From Fen-1135 sp963705275 (GTDB taxonomy: Bacteria > Desulfobacterota > Syntrophia > Syntrophales > UBA2185), in the NCBI GenBank assembly GCA_963705275.1, contig OY970063.1, forward strand, positions 2,418,001-2,482,000: a stretch of DNA of 64,000 bases, read 5' to 3'. Positions 8,410 to 17,618 of the stretch are shown here, piece after piece (the first letter of the stretch is position 1; each line of letters opens with the position of its first letter). The position numbers and the translations under genes were made by a program. The notes below the pieces were generated by a model. That model was not told where the DNA came from. It was given only the letters and a program-made list of their open reading frames with translations, and did no database searches.

Positions 8410-10686
8410 ATGACGATGAAAGTTAGATTCGTGGAACCAGCAAGAGTCTATCGAATGATTAGAGAAGAGCTCGATGCCGCCTATTTTGAAGTCATGAGCA
8501 AGGGAGACCTGATTGACCGGGGCCAATTGAAGAATTTTGAAAATAATCTGGCAGCTTTCGTCGGAACAAGATACGCGGTGGGTTTAAATAGCGGCTACGA
8601 TGCCCTACATATGTCACTGCGGGCGGCTGGTATTGGATCAGGAGACGAAGTAATCGTGCCTGCGCATACCTTCGTGGCTTCTGCGTCAGCCATCGTTAAT
8701 GTGGGTGCCAAACCTGTGCTTGTTGATGTGTCTAGAGACTTCAACATCGATGCAGATAAGATTGAAGAAGCCATCTCACCAAGAACACGGGCTATTATGG
8801 CGGTTCATCTCAGCGGGTATATGTCTGATATGGTCAGGATCATGGAAATCGCTGGGAAGAAGAATCTCGTTGTCGTAGAAGATGCCTGTCAGAGTCTTGG
8901 TTCCAGCATGGCAGGAAAAATGGCAGGATCTTGGGGGATAACTGGTTGCTGGAGCTTCTATCCATTCAAGATTCTCGGCGGCTATGGCGACGGTGGGGCT
9001 ATAACAACGAATGATCGCGATATAGCCTTGTTTGCCACCCGTATGCGGTATAATGGAGAAGACCGGGAGACTGGCGAATATCACGGCCATGGCTTTACCT
9101 GTCTTCTTGATAATTTGCAGGCAGCTTTTCTGGATGTTAAGTTGCGATATTTACCCCAGTGGATCGTAAGAAGAAAAGAGATCGCCCTACGTTACAAAGC
9201 GGCATTGTCAAATATTCCAGACCTGTTGCTGCCCCACTATGATGATCCGCGCCGGGATCATGTTTATCAGAATTACACGGTCCGGTCAAAGCAGGGCGAT
9301 GACTTTTCGGAATATTTGAAGGCCAAGGGTGTGGAAGTGCTGACACAATTTCGCAAGCCTTATTATCGTCATGAAGCATTAAAACTTGAAGATCGCGGTT
9401 TTCCGGAAACGGAAGCTTTGAGCAGGGAAGTTTGTTCTTTGCCAATGAATGTGGAAATCAATGATGCGGAGGTGGATTATGTCATCTCTGTTGTGCGTAA
9501 ATTCTATCGTATAGTAAAGAAACATATGTCTTTAATCCTCAGCAAACGACATGAATGGGTTTTGCAGTCTGAGATACGCAATATGTCGATTGAATGTGAC
9601 CTTATTGGCGGTATCAATTTGTCCCAAGGAGTATGCGATACGGAGGTGCCTCTCGACGTGCGAAGGGGTGCTCAACAGGCGATTGAAGAAGGCATAAATA
9701 CGTATACCCGTTACGACGGCCTTGACGAACTGCGTGACGCTATTGCGGCTAAACAGGAACATTTCACTGGGATGAAAGTCAATCGCGACAGGGAAATCAT
9801 CGTAAGCGCTGGGGCAACCGGTGCATTGTACTGTGCCTGTCTCGCTCTTCTGGATCCAGGGGACGAGGTGATTATCTTCGAGCCTTTTTACGGATACCAT
9901 ATCAGCACATTGACTGCGACGCAGTCGGTTCCTGCGTATGTCCGGATGAAAGCTCCCAAGTGGTCTTTCGTAAGGGAAGACCTTGAAAGAGTGAGAACTC
10001 GTCGCACAAAGGCTATAATCATTAATACGCCGGCAAATCCCTCCGGTAAAGTTTTTACCAGGTCTGAGCTGGAGATCATTGCGCATTTTGCTTTGAAGTA
10101 TGATCTTTTCGTTTTTACGGACGAAATATATGAGCATTTCCTTTATGACGGCAGCAGTCATATTGCTCCGGCGACTCTACCTGGGATGGCAGAAAGAACG
10201 ATCACTATCTCCGGACTTTCGAAAACTTTCAGCATCACCGGCTGGCGTATTGGTTACTGTATCTGCGATGCCCGCTGGTCGCAGGCTATCGGATACTTCA
10301 ATGATCTCATTTACGTCTGTGCGCCCGCACCGCTGCAAGCTGGAGTCGCAAGAGGGCTGAATTCCCTTGATCGCGACTATTACGATAAACTTTCTCTTAT
10401 GTATGCCTCCAAGCGGGATAGAATCTGTAAAGCATTGTCGGCGGCCGGCCTCAACCCATACATCCCGGAGGGAGCCTATTATGTCCTCGCGGACATATCT
10501 CGGCTTCCAGGTTCAAATAGCAAAGAAAGGGCCATGTACCTGCTACGTGCAACGGGTGTGGCATGTGTGCCCGGTACATCTTTCTTTCACGATGATGGGG
10601 GCGAAGATCTCGCCCGATTTTGTTTTGCAAAGGAAGACAGTATCTTGGACGAGGCTTGCAAGAGAATTGAATCTTTAAGGCTATAG
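8410..10686 (+). CDS. Fused PLP aminotransferases: DegT/DnrJ/EryC1 type + class I/II type
   Basis: A 758-aa protein containing two complete fold-type I PLP enzymes. Residues about 1-368 are a DegT/DnrJ/EryC1 (sugar) aminotransferase with the Schiff-base lysine K187 in SFYPFKILGGYGDGG. Residues about 385-758 are a class I/II (aspartate-type) aminotransferase with TPANPSGK, DEIYEHFLYD and the Schiff-base lysine K605 in ISGLSKTFSITGWRIGY. Both lysines are intact. The link (about 368-385) holds a methionine at 373, but without a good ribosome-binding site, so a true fusion is more likely than a separate start. It lies 18 bases after the E1 beta gene. The N-half probably aminates a keto-sugar; the C-half could transaminate an amino acid or keto acid. 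The combined reaction is unknown. Confidence 0.88.
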   Translation: MTMKVRFVEPARVYRMIREELDAAYFEVMSKGDLIDRGQLKNFENNLAAFVGTRYAVGLNSGYDALHMSLRAAGIGSGDEVIVPAHTFVASASAIVNVGAKPVLVDVSRDFNIDADKIEEAISPRTRAIMAVHLSGYMSDMVRIMEIAGKKNLVVVEDACQSLGSSMAGKMAGSWGITGCWSFYPFKILGGYGDGGAITTNDRDIALFATRMRYNGEDRETGEYHGHGFTCLLDNLQAAFLDVKLRYLPQWIVRRKEIALRYKAALSNIPDLLLPHYDDPRRDHVYQNYTVRSKQGDDFSEYLKAKGVEVLTQFRKPYYRHEALKLEDRGFPETEALSREVCSLPMNVEINDAEVDYVISVVRKFYRIVKKHMSLILSKRHEWVLQSEIRNMSIECDLIGGINLSQGVCDTEVPLDVRRGAQQAIEEGINTYTRYDGLDELRDAIAAKQEHFTGMKVNRDREIIVSAGATGALYCACLALLDPGDEVIIFEPFYGYHISTLTATQSVPAYVRMKAPKWSFVREDLERVRTRRTKAIIINTPANPSGKVFTRSELEIIAHFALKYDLFVFTDEIYEHFLYDGSSHIAPATLPGMAERTITISGLSKTFSITGWRIGYCICDARWSQAIGYFNDLIYVCAPAPLQAGVARGLNSLDRDYYDKLSLMYASKRDRICKALSAAGLNPYIPEGAYYVLADISRLPGSNSKERAMYLLRATGVACVPGTSFFHDDGGEDLARFCFAKEDSILDEACKRIESLRL

Positions 10687-10801
10687 CAAGAGTCAAACTT
10701 AGTCAGCAATTGCGAAAACGCCAGTGAAGTGGGAGTCTTTTTAATTATTCAAGACTTATAGTTTTTTTCTACTTGGACCAAATGACAATAGAGTTCTTCT
10801 C

Positions 10802-12706
10802 ATGTATAGGCAGTTAAGAAACCCGCATTTTTATTTGACGATTACCGGTGATGCGTGCCTTTTTGTGTGCTCCCTCGCCCTAGCATATTTTTTCCGGTTT
10901 GAATTCAAACTGAACCAGGAAGAAATCCAGCAACTGAAACTGTTATTCCTGTGGTTGGTTCCCTTGAAGCTGTTTATCTTTTTCGCTTTCGGTCTCTACC
11001 GTGGCATGTGGCGTTATACAGGTGTCCGGGACTTTTGGCGGCTGGCTCAGGCCTGCCTTGTATCAACGCTTTTAATCATGGCCATAGTCCTCTTCACTTA
11101 CAGGTTCGAAGGCTTTTCCAGAGTTGTCTTTATTCTGGATGCTGGGTTAACTTTTGTTATGGCCGGGGGGCTAAGGATGGCGATTCGCCTCTACTTTGCG
11201 TCGCAGGGAAGCTTCCAGGAAAAAACGAAGTTCTCTTATCAGCCGAAACATCAGAAGCGGGTGCTTATTGTCGGGGGTGGCGCTGCCGGCGAAAAGATAC
11301 TCCGCGAGATTTTTGAAAATTATCAGATTAATTATGAAGTGGTTGGTTTTGTCGATGATGATCCCGTGAAGCAGGGCAGGTCCATCCATGGGGTCCCCGT
11401 CCTTGGCAGAATGGATGGCATGCCGGAAATAATTGCAGGAAGGGACATTGAAGAGGTACTTATCGCGATTCCCTCGGCAAGCGGCGAAGAGATGCGGCGT
11501 ATTATAGACATCTGCAAAGGCTGCAATATTTTTTATAAGACCCTACCCGGCATCGGTGAAATTATCGACGGACGGGTAAGTGTCAAGATATTGAGAGATG
11601 TGAGATATGAAGACTTGCTCGGTCGGCCGCCTGTGCAATTGGATATAACAGGCATAAGGAGTTATTTGGATGGACGAACAGTTATGATTACGGGCTGCGG
11701 GGGCTCCATCGGGTCGGAGCTATGCCGCCAGGTGGTCAAGTATCAGCCGCATTCACTCATCTTAGTAGATGCAAGCGAGGCCAATCTTTTTCACATACAG
11801 ATGGAACTCGAGCATGAACTCTATTATCAAACGTGCACAACTATCCTCGGGCATGTGCAGGATAGGCAGCTCATGACGTCCGTTTTTCAGAAATTCCGTC
11901 CACAGGTTGTATTTCACGCCGCTGCCTATAAGCATGTGCCTATGCTGGAAAAGAATCCCTGGGAGGCGGTTACAAATAATATTGTGGGCAGTCAGGTAGT
12001 GATGGAATTGGCCGTCGAATATGGGGTGAAACGTTTCGTTCTTGTATCCACCGACAAGGCGGTGAAGCCCACCAATATTATGGGGGCGAGCAAACGTGTG
12101 GCCGAACTACTCCTCCAGTCCTTTCAGGGAAGCGGCACGAAGTTCGTAGCGGTACGATTTGGAAATGTTGTAGGTTCTTCAGGATCTGTGATTCCTCTGT
12201 TCCGGCGGCAGATAGAGCAGGGCGGACCTGTTACCGTGACCCATCCGGATGTTAATCGCTATTTCATGACCATACCTGAGGCGGCTCAGATGATCATTCA
12301 GGCGGGAGCCATGGGGGAGGGCGGTGAGGTTTTTGTCCTGAGAATGGGGACGCCGGTAAAAATTCTGGACATGGCAAGAGACCTGATACGGCTTTCCGGC
12401 AAAGAACCGGATAAGGACATCAAAATCATCTTTACGGGTCTTCGGGAAGGGGAAAAACTTTACGAAGAACTCATTACTGTAGGGGAGGGAATCGGACCGA
12501 CGAAACACGAGAAGATAATGGTGCTTCAACAAGATGGTATCTCTAATGGCTTAAAGAATCCCAAGGAGTTGCAGGACTGGCTGAATTCTGAGCTCAAGCA
12601 GTTATATGAACTCTCGCTCCGCTACGATTCTCAGGCTATAAAAAGAAAGCTCTGGAAGATTGTTCCAGAGTATTCACCGCAGGAGGCAAAAAGTATTTTT
12701 GAATAA
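10802..12706 (+). CDS. Membrane NDP-sugar 4,6-dehydratase/epimerase (PglF/WbpM/CapD family)
   Basis: A 634-aa polytopic membrane protein with four N-terminal transmembrane helices (about residues 10-140), a first Rossmann-like domain (VLIVGGGAAGEKIL near 155) and a C-terminal extended SDR domain. The NAD-binding motif is ITGCGGSIGSELCRQ (about 296-310). The catalytic segment STDKAVKPTNIMGASKR (about 415) has the methionine in place of the usual SDR tyrosine, as in PglF/WbpM enzymes that convert UDP-GlcNAc to the 4-keto-6-deoxy sugar. Its product could feed an aminotransferase such as the DegT domain upstream and the phosphoglycosyl transferase. ATG at 10802. A strong terminator follows the gene. 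Confidence 0.92.
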   Translation: MYRQLRNPHFYLTITGDACLFVCSLALAYFFRFEFKLNQEEIQQLKLLFLWLVPLKLFIFFAFGLYRGMWRYTGVRDFWRLAQACLVSTLLIMAIVLFTYRFEGFSRVVFILDAGLTFVMAGGLRMAIRLYFASQGSFQEKTKFSYQPKHQKRVLIVGGGAAGEKILREIFENYQINYEVVGFVDDDPVKQGRSIHGVPVLGRMDGMPEIIAGRDIEEVLIAIPSASGEEMRRIIDICKGCNIFYKTLPGIGEIIDGRVSVKILRDVRYEDLLGRPPVQLDITGIRSYLDGRTVMITGCGGSIGSELCRQVVKYQPHSLILVDASEANLFHIQMELEHELYYQTCTTILGHVQDRQLMTSVFQKFRPQVVFHAAAYKHVPMLEKNPWEAVTNNIVGSQVVMELAVEYGVKRFVLVSTDKAVKPTNIMGASKRVAELLLQSFQGSGTKFVAVRFGNVVGSSGSVIPLFRRQIEQGGPVTVTHPDVNRYFMTIPEAAQMIIQAGAMGEGGEVFVLRMGTPVKILDMARDLIRLSGKEPDKDIKIIFTGLREGEKLYEELITVGEGIGPTKHEKIMVLQQDGISNGLKNPKELQDWLNSELKQLYELSLRYDSQAIKRKLWKIVPEYSPQEAKSIFE

Positions 12707-12711
12707 GAAGG

Positions 12712-12768
12712 GACAGGCTATTCTTTTGGGCGTTCTACTGCGATAAGAAGTAGCCTGTCTCTTTTTTT
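12712..12768 (+). terminator. Rho-independent terminator after the PglF/WbpM-like gene
   Basis: GACAGGCTA at 12712-12720 pairs perfectly with TAGCCTGTC at 12751-12759. The stem continues as TTCTT/AAGAA with one bulged G, and the right arm runs into a T-rich tract (12760-12768). It lies 6 bases after the dehydratase stop and ends the first polysaccharide transcription unit. Confidence 0.9.
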
Positions 12769-12788
12769 AATTGAGCGGTAAATTGAGT

Positions 12789-13898
12789 ATGGTTATTCGA
12801 GAATATTTTAGAATCACAAAAGACATCTGGAATGTCCTTATTATTCAGTTGGGCGATATAGGGGATGTAGTGTGGACGACACCGACATTGTGGGCTGTTA
12901 AGGAATCTTATCCGCAGGCCGATTTATCGGTTCTAGTTAGGGAAGGTTTCGGCTGCCTTCTGGAGGCAGATCCGTCAGTCGACAAAATATTTGAAGTGAG
13001 CCATAGTCGGAGTAGTCCTTTCTATAATATCATGGAACAGACACGGTTAATCAAAGGATTGCGTCAGCAACATTTCGATCTGGTCTTTGATCTTCGCTCC
13101 GATGATCGCGGAGCGATCATGGCTCGATTGACCGGGGCTCCCATAAGAGGATCACTCTATTATCGTGATGTTCCCTTCTGGCGAAACAGGCTCTTTTCAC
13201 ATCTTCTCTTTGAGCCCGCCCCGCCGAAAGAGCGTATTTTGGGCGCTGCAGAACAGTCGCTCCGCATTGTCCGCGGTTTTGGCATTAACGCGAAAACGAC
13301 AACCCCGAGACTCTGGGTATCAGATCGGGTGATGGCGCGGGTTTATGAGCTGCTCGTCGAGTGTGACATGAAACCTACGGCATCTGACACCTTGTATCGG
13401 TGGATTACCATCAATCCATTCTCACGGTGGCCGCACAAGGAATGGGCAGATGACAAATGGGTGAGTGTCATCAACTGGTTATGGGACGAGTTTCACATTG
13501 CTGCCGCTATTGTCGGCGATAAGGGGGAAGCGACAAGAGCTAGAGAACTTGTGAACAAATGTAATGGCACTGTTTACAACCTAGCGGGGAAAACGACGCT
13601 GGCTGAGCTGGCCGGCACGCTGAGTATGAGCAGCTTTCATATCGGGGTTGACAGCGCTGCCCCGCATATTGCCGCCGCCATGGGAACGCCCACAATCACA
13701 ATCTTCGGTCCCTCCGATTGGCGCGATTGGGCTCCTGTCGGTGATATGCATCGTGTTGTAGTTTCGGACATGGATTGTGTGCCATGCTATAAGAAGGGCT
13801 GTAACGGTTCGGAGCGGAGCATATGCCTTGAAACTCTCGAAGTCAAGACAGTACAGGATGCTACCCGTGAAGCGCTGGAGAAGAGAGACCTTTCGTGA
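12789..13898 (+). CDS. Glycosyltransferase family 9 (heptosyltransferase-like)
   Basis: A 369-aa ADP-heptosyltransferase-family protein. The N-terminal motif is VLIIQLGDIGDVVWTTP, with the family's conserved aspartate, and the C-terminal donor site shows HIGVDSAAPHIAAAMGTP followed by TITIFGPSDW. GT9 enzymes usually transfer heptose to LPS core. This one sits in the polysaccharide locus, away from the waaC/waaF pair at 18-21 kb, so it may transfer a different sugar. The start is uncertain: TTG 12771 and TTG 12783 also exist, but 12771 lies just after the upstream terminator U-tract, so I prefer the ATG at 12789. It ends with TGA in the same frame as the next gene. Confidence 0.85.
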   Translation: MVIREYFRITKDIWNVLIIQLGDIGDVVWTTPTLWAVKESYPQADLSVLVREGFGCLLEADPSVDKIFEVSHSRSSPFYNIMEQTRLIKGLRQQHFDLVFDLRSDDRGAIMARLTGAPIRGSLYYRDVPFWRNRLFSHLLFEPAPPKERILGAAEQSLRIVRGFGINAKTTTPRLWVSDRVMARVYELLVECDMKPTASDTLYRWITINPFSRWPHKEWADDKWVSVINWLWDEFHIAAAIVGDKGEATRARELVNKCNGTVYNLAGKTTLAELAGTLSMSSFHIGVDSAAPHIAAAMGTPTITIFGPSDWRDWAPVGDMHRVVVSDMDCVPCYKKGCNGSERSICLETLEVKTVQDATREALEKRDLS

Positions 13899-13919
13899 AA
13901 TCTTCTTGAGGATATCGTC

Positions 13920-15329
13920 ATTAATAAAGAAGATAAAATAAGATATTTTGATTCCCTCGCCAGAAAAAGAGAGAAATGGCTTAAGAAAGGGGATTACTAT
14001 CACAGGTCCATAGCGAATCATATTAAGTTTCTTGTCCCCGCCGAATCATCCATTCTGCAGATCGGCTGCGGTATTGGTAATCTGATTGCCTCATTGGATG
14101 CCTCACGGAGAGTCGGAATCGATTTTAGCCCGCAGATGATTGAGGTGGCAAGAGAGAAATATCCAGGCATTGAATTCCGTGTAGATGATTTAGAGGCATT
14201 GCAAACGGATGAGAAATTCGATTATATCCTTCTCGTAAACGTAATCGGCTACGTGGATGACATTCAAACATCTCTTAACGGCTTGAAGAAGATATGCAAA
14301 TCGGATACGCGGATAATCATCGTCTACTTTAATTACCTGTGGCAGCCAATTTTGAAATTGGCCGAGTGGTTTGGCCTGCGGATGAAACGGCCCATTATGC
14401 ATTGGCTGCCGCCGCAAGACATCCGAAATATCCTGAAGCTCAGTGACTTTGAAACTGTCAGGGCTGGTTATCAGATTCTCATGCCCGTATATGTTCCAAT
14501 CATCTCAACCTTGTTAAACAGGATAATCGTGAAGATGCCTTTCTTCCGTAAACTGGCTTTGAATGAAATTGTCATTGCCAGGCTGTGCGATAAAAAGGGA
14601 GATGCAGGCGACACGACGTGTTCCGTTGTAGTTCCCTGCCGCAATGAAAAAGGAAATATTGAAAACGTTGTCAAACGCATGCCGGGCATGGGAAAACATA
14701 CGGAGATCATATTCGTTGAGGGACATTCCAAAGATGAGACCCTGGCCGAGTGCTACAGGGTTCAGAAGGCCTATCCCGATAAGGACATTAAGGTAATGGT
14801 ACAGGATGGGAAAGGCAAAGCCGATGCCGTTCGCAAGGGATTTCGGGAAGCTAAAGGCGACGTTCTCATGATTCTTGATGCCGATTTGACCATTCCTCCC
14901 GAATCTCTCCCGAAATTCTTTGAGGCTATTGTCTCCGGCAAGGGAGAGCTTGTTATCGGGAGTCGCCTTGTGTATCAAATGGAAAAAGAGGCCATGAGGA
15001 CGCTGAATCTTCTGGGAAATAAATTCTTCAGCACCGTGTTTACCTACCTCCTCGATCAACGAATAAGGGATACGCTTTGTGGAACCAAAGTCCTCCGGCG
15101 CAGAGATTACGACAAGATCGTCGCGGGACGAAGCTACTTTGGTGATTTCGATCCCTTCGGAGATTTTGATCTGCTCTTTGGAGCCGCGAAGCTGAACCTT
15201 CAGATAGTCGAGCTTCCGATAAGGTACCGGGAGCGGACCTATGGATCAACGCAGATTGACCGGTTCCGGCATGGCTGGTTACTCTTAAAAATGGCTGTTT
15301 TTGCAATTAAGAAAATCAAATTCATATAA
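13920..15329 (+). CDS. Bifunctional SAM methyltransferase / family 2 glycosyltransferase, apparent ATT start
   Basis: A 469-aa protein: an N-terminal class I methyltransferase (motif I SILQIGCGIGNLIASL at about residues 46-61) and, from about residue 230, a GT2 enzyme (SVVVPCRNEKGNIENVV, then ILDADLT with the DxD motif, DTLCGTKVL, FGDFDPFGDFDLL). No ATG, GTG or TTG precedes the conserved N-terminal region; the first such codon (TTG 14094) falls after motif I. The family-like residues NKEDKIRYFDSLARKREKW begin right after an ATT at 13920, preceded by TTGAGGA with 7-8 bases spacing, so a rare ATT start is the best reading. The fusion type is known in polysaccharide loci; it is related to dolichol-phosphate-mannose-synthase-like GT2 enzymes. 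Confidence 0.85.
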   Translation: MNKEDKIRYFDSLARKREKWLKKGDYYHRSIANHIKFLVPAESSILQIGCGIGNLIASLDASRRVGIDFSPQMIEVAREKYPGIEFRVDDLEALQTDEKFDYILLVNVIGYVDDIQTSLNGLKKICKSDTRIIIVYFNYLWQPILKLAEWFGLRMKRPIMHWLPPQDIRNILKLSDFETVRAGYQILMPVYVPIISTLLNRIIVKMPFFRKLALNEIVIARLCDKKGDAGDTTCSVVVPCRNEKGNIENVVKRMPGMGKHTEIIFVEGHSKDETLAECYRVQKAYPDKDIKVMVQDGKGKADAVRKGFREAKGDVLMILDADLTIPPESLPKFFEAIVSGKGELVIGSRLVYQMEKEAMRTLNLLGNKFFSTVFTYLLDQRIRDTLCGTKVLRRRDYDKIVAGRSYFGDFDPFGDFDLLFGAAKLNLQIVELPIRYRERTYGSTQIDRFRHGWLLLKMAVFAIKKIKFI

Positions 15330-15491
15330 AGAAACACAATCCATTTGGTGTAAGTCTATCCTAAGAGCAGATTAACGGGTCGATCCTGACGGTCATTGAA
15401 AAGGCATTTGATATTTTGTATCCGTGCATGCTAAATTTATTTACTCTTAAACGGATGCACGCCATTATTCGAGGTTCTTGAAAGGAAGACA

Positions 15492-16517
15492 ATGAAGACA
15501 GCACTAATTACAGGCATAACAGGGCAGGATGGCTCATACCTGGCTGAGTTCTTGCTGGATAAAGGCTATGTGGTGCATGGTCTAATCAGACGCTCCAGCA
15601 CGTTCAACACCGATCGAATCGACCATCTCTACAAGGATCTCCACGACCCCTCAGCCCGGGTGTATCTTCACTATGGAGACTTATCTGTTTCAGGACAATT
15701 GACGGACTTGCTTCACACGATCAAGCCTGACGAGATATATCATCTGGGGGCGCAAAGTCACGTACGAGTGAGCTTCGACATGCCTGAGTATACCGGGGAC
15801 GTCACTGGCTTGGGGACCCTCCGACTCCTGGAAGCAGTTCGAAAGACCGGAATCAGAACCAGGTTTTACCAGGCTTCATCCAGCGAGATGTTCGGAGCCG
15901 CGCCTCCGCCGCAAAACGAAGATACGCCCTTTCAGCCCCAGAGTCCCTATGCAGCTGCGAAAGTATATGCCTATTATGTCGTAAGAAATTACCGCGACGC
16001 CTATAAACTATTTGCATGCAATGGGATATTATTCAACCATGAGTCACCCCGGCGCGGCGAAACATTTGTGACCAGGAAAATTACCCGGGCGGCAACGAGA
16101 ATCAAGCTGGGACTTCAACGGAAACTTTATCTGGGCAACCTGGACACAAAGCGCGACTGGGGATATGCAGGAGATTATGTAGAGGCCATGTGGTTGATGC
16201 TCCAGCATGACCAGCCTGATGACTATGTGATTGCTCTAGGGGAAACCCATTCAGTGAGAGAATTCTTGGAAAAGGTCTTCCAGAAGCTGGATATGGACTA
16301 TCGGGATTATGTGGAAATCGATTCTAAATACTTCCGCCCCACGGACGTAAATATTCTCCTCGGTGACGCGACAAAGGCGAGAAAGGTCCTGGGCTGGATA
16401 CCGAAGGTAGGTTTTGAAGAACTCGTGGACATGATGGTGAAGGCGGACTTGGAACTTGCAATGAAGGAAGAAACTCTGCGCGTAGCAGGCTATGAACGCA
16501 GTAATAATGTGCGATAA
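15492..16517 (+). CDS. gmd: GDP-mannose 4,6-dehydratase
   Basis: Converts GDP-D-mannose to GDP-4-keto-6-deoxy-D-mannose, the precursor of GDP-L-fucose, GDP-D-rhamnose and GDP-perosamine. At 341 aa it is the usual length. It shows the NADP-binding ITGITGQDGSYLAEFL, the family-typical RRSSTFNTDRIDHLY, the substrate segment YQASSSEMFG, and the YxxxK catalytic pair in SPYAAAKVYAYY. LFNHESPRRGETFVTRKI is nearly invariant in Gmd proteins. ATG at 15492 is preceded by AAAGGAAGAC. It pairs with the GDP-fucose synthase 31 bases downstream, so the product is probably GDP-L-fucose or a relative for the surface glycan. Confidence 0.95.
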   Translation: MKTALITGITGQDGSYLAEFLLDKGYVVHGLIRRSSTFNTDRIDHLYKDLHDPSARVYLHYGDLSVSGQLTDLLHTIKPDEIYHLGAQSHVRVSFDMPEYTGDVTGLGTLRLLEAVRKTGIRTRFYQASSSEMFGAAPPPQNEDTPFQPQSPYAAAKVYAYYVVRNYRDAYKLFACNGILFNHESPRRGETFVTRKITRAATRIKLGLQRKLYLGNLDTKRDWGYAGDYVEAMWLMLQHDQPDDYVIALGETHSVREFLEKVFQKLDMDYRDYVEIDSKYFRPTDVNILLGDATKARKVLGWIPKVGFEELVDMMVKADLELAMKEETLRVAGYERSNNVR

Positions 16518-16548
16518 ATCGTGAATTGAGAAAGGATTTATCAGGGTA

Positions 16549-17481
16549 GTGAAAAACGAGCGCATCACAGTGACGGGTGGCAAAGGGTTCCTGGGGAAAC
16601 ATCTTTCCAAAAAACTGCAGGATAACGGCTACCATAAAATTGCCGTAGCAGATCTCCCTGAATATAATCTTGTTAATCTTGGTGACGTTCAGCGGATGTA
16701 CGAGGACACAAAGCCGGACATCGTCATCCATCTTGCAGCAAAGGTGGGCGGTATCGGGTTCAATCAGGAAAATCCTGCCTCCCTATTCTATGATAACATA
16801 ATGATGGGAGTGCAGTTGATCCATGAGGGAAATCTCAGGAAGATCGACAAATTTGTAGCATTGGGAACTATCTGCGCATACCCAAAATTCACACCGGTGC
16901 CTTTTCAAGAAAATGACTTATGGAACGGCTATCCGGAGGAGACAAATGCCCCCTATGGCCTGGCAAAAAAGATGATGCTCGTGCAGTCACAGGCATACCG
17001 CCAGCAGTACGGGTTTAATTCCATATTTGTGCTTCCTGTTAACCTCTATGGTCCGGGAGATAATTTCGATCCCCGGTCTTCCCATGTCATTCCCGCCCTA
17101 ATCAAGAAATGCGTCGATGCCATTACCTTCGAGGAAAGGGAGATCATCGTCTGGGGCACCGGAAAGGCAACGCGGGAATTCTTTTACGTGGAGGATGCGG
17201 CAGAGGCCATAATCCTCGCTATGGAAAAATATAACAAGAGCGATCCCGTGAATATCGGGGCAGGCTTTGAAATCTCCATTCGCGACCTCGTCGGTCTGAT
17301 CATAGAGCTGACGGGATTCCAAGGCAAAGTGATCTGGGACGAAACGAAACCGGACGGACAGCCAAGGCGTATGCTTGACACAGCGAGAGCGTATCATGAA
17401 TTCGGTTTTAAGGCGCAGACAGATTTCCGGGCGGGATTGGCGAAGACGATCGAGTGGTACAGAAGCCATCGTGCTGAATGA
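16549..17481 (+). CDS. fcl: GDP-L-fucose synthase (GDP-4-keto-6-deoxymannose 3,5-epimerase/4-reductase)
   Basis: Carries out the 3,5-epimerisation and NADPH-dependent 4-reduction that follow Gmd, giving GDP-L-fucose. The 310-aa short-chain dehydrogenase has TVTGGKGFLGKHL at the N-terminus, IVIHLAAKVGGIGFN, the catalytic cysteine segment LGTICAYPK, the YxxxK motif in APYGLAKKMML and NLYGPGDNFDP, all typical of WcaG/Fcl. Start is GTG at 16549, with an AGGG sequence just upstream. It is the last gene of the + strand polysaccharide block and converges on the - strand LPS block; a candidate terminator lies about 100 bases downstream. Confidence 0.93.
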   Translation: MKNERITVTGGKGFLGKHLSKKLQDNGYHKIAVADLPEYNLVNLGDVQRMYEDTKPDIVIHLAAKVGGIGFNQENPASLFYDNIMMGVQLIHEGNLRKIDKFVALGTICAYPKFTPVPFQENDLWNGYPEETNAPYGLAKKMMLVQSQAYRQQYGFNSIFVLPVNLYGPGDNFDPRSSHVIPALIKKCVDAITFEEREIIVWGTGKATREFFYVEDAAEAIILAMEKYNKSDPVNIGAGFEISIRDLVGLIIELTGFQGKVIWDETKPDGQPRRMLDTARAYHEFGFKAQTDFRAGLAKTIEWYRSHRAE

Positions 17482-17578
17482 TGACATCAGGTGTGGATTT
17501 TCAAAAGCATCTTTTTATTGGTGGGTGATTGTCATCCCAAGCGGGGAAAACGAGCTTGAACAATTATTACGATCGGGT

Positions 17579-17618
17579 CCTGACAAATTCTGACGTCTCA
17601 AGTCAGGGCAGTTTTTTT
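17579..17618 (+). terminator. Candidate terminator after fcl
   Basis: CCTGAC (17579-17584) pairs with GTCAGG (17602-17607), and an inner CTGAC/GTCAG pairing is an alternative; seven T residues follow at 17612-17618. The short stem and the 4-base gap before the T-run make it moderate. It overlaps the 3' end of the convergent Trm112-like gene. Confidence 0.45.

Noticed and set aside
9526..10686. Treating the second half of the double aminotransferase as a separate gene starting at Met373
   Set aside because: No ribosome-binding site precedes it, and the frame is continuous without a stop; a fusion is the simpler reading, although an internal start cannot be excluded.
15415..15455. CGTGCAT...ATGCACG inverted repeat upstream of gmd
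   Set aside because: Seven-base arms with a 25-30 base loop are weak, and there is no T-run; not called as a terminator or site.
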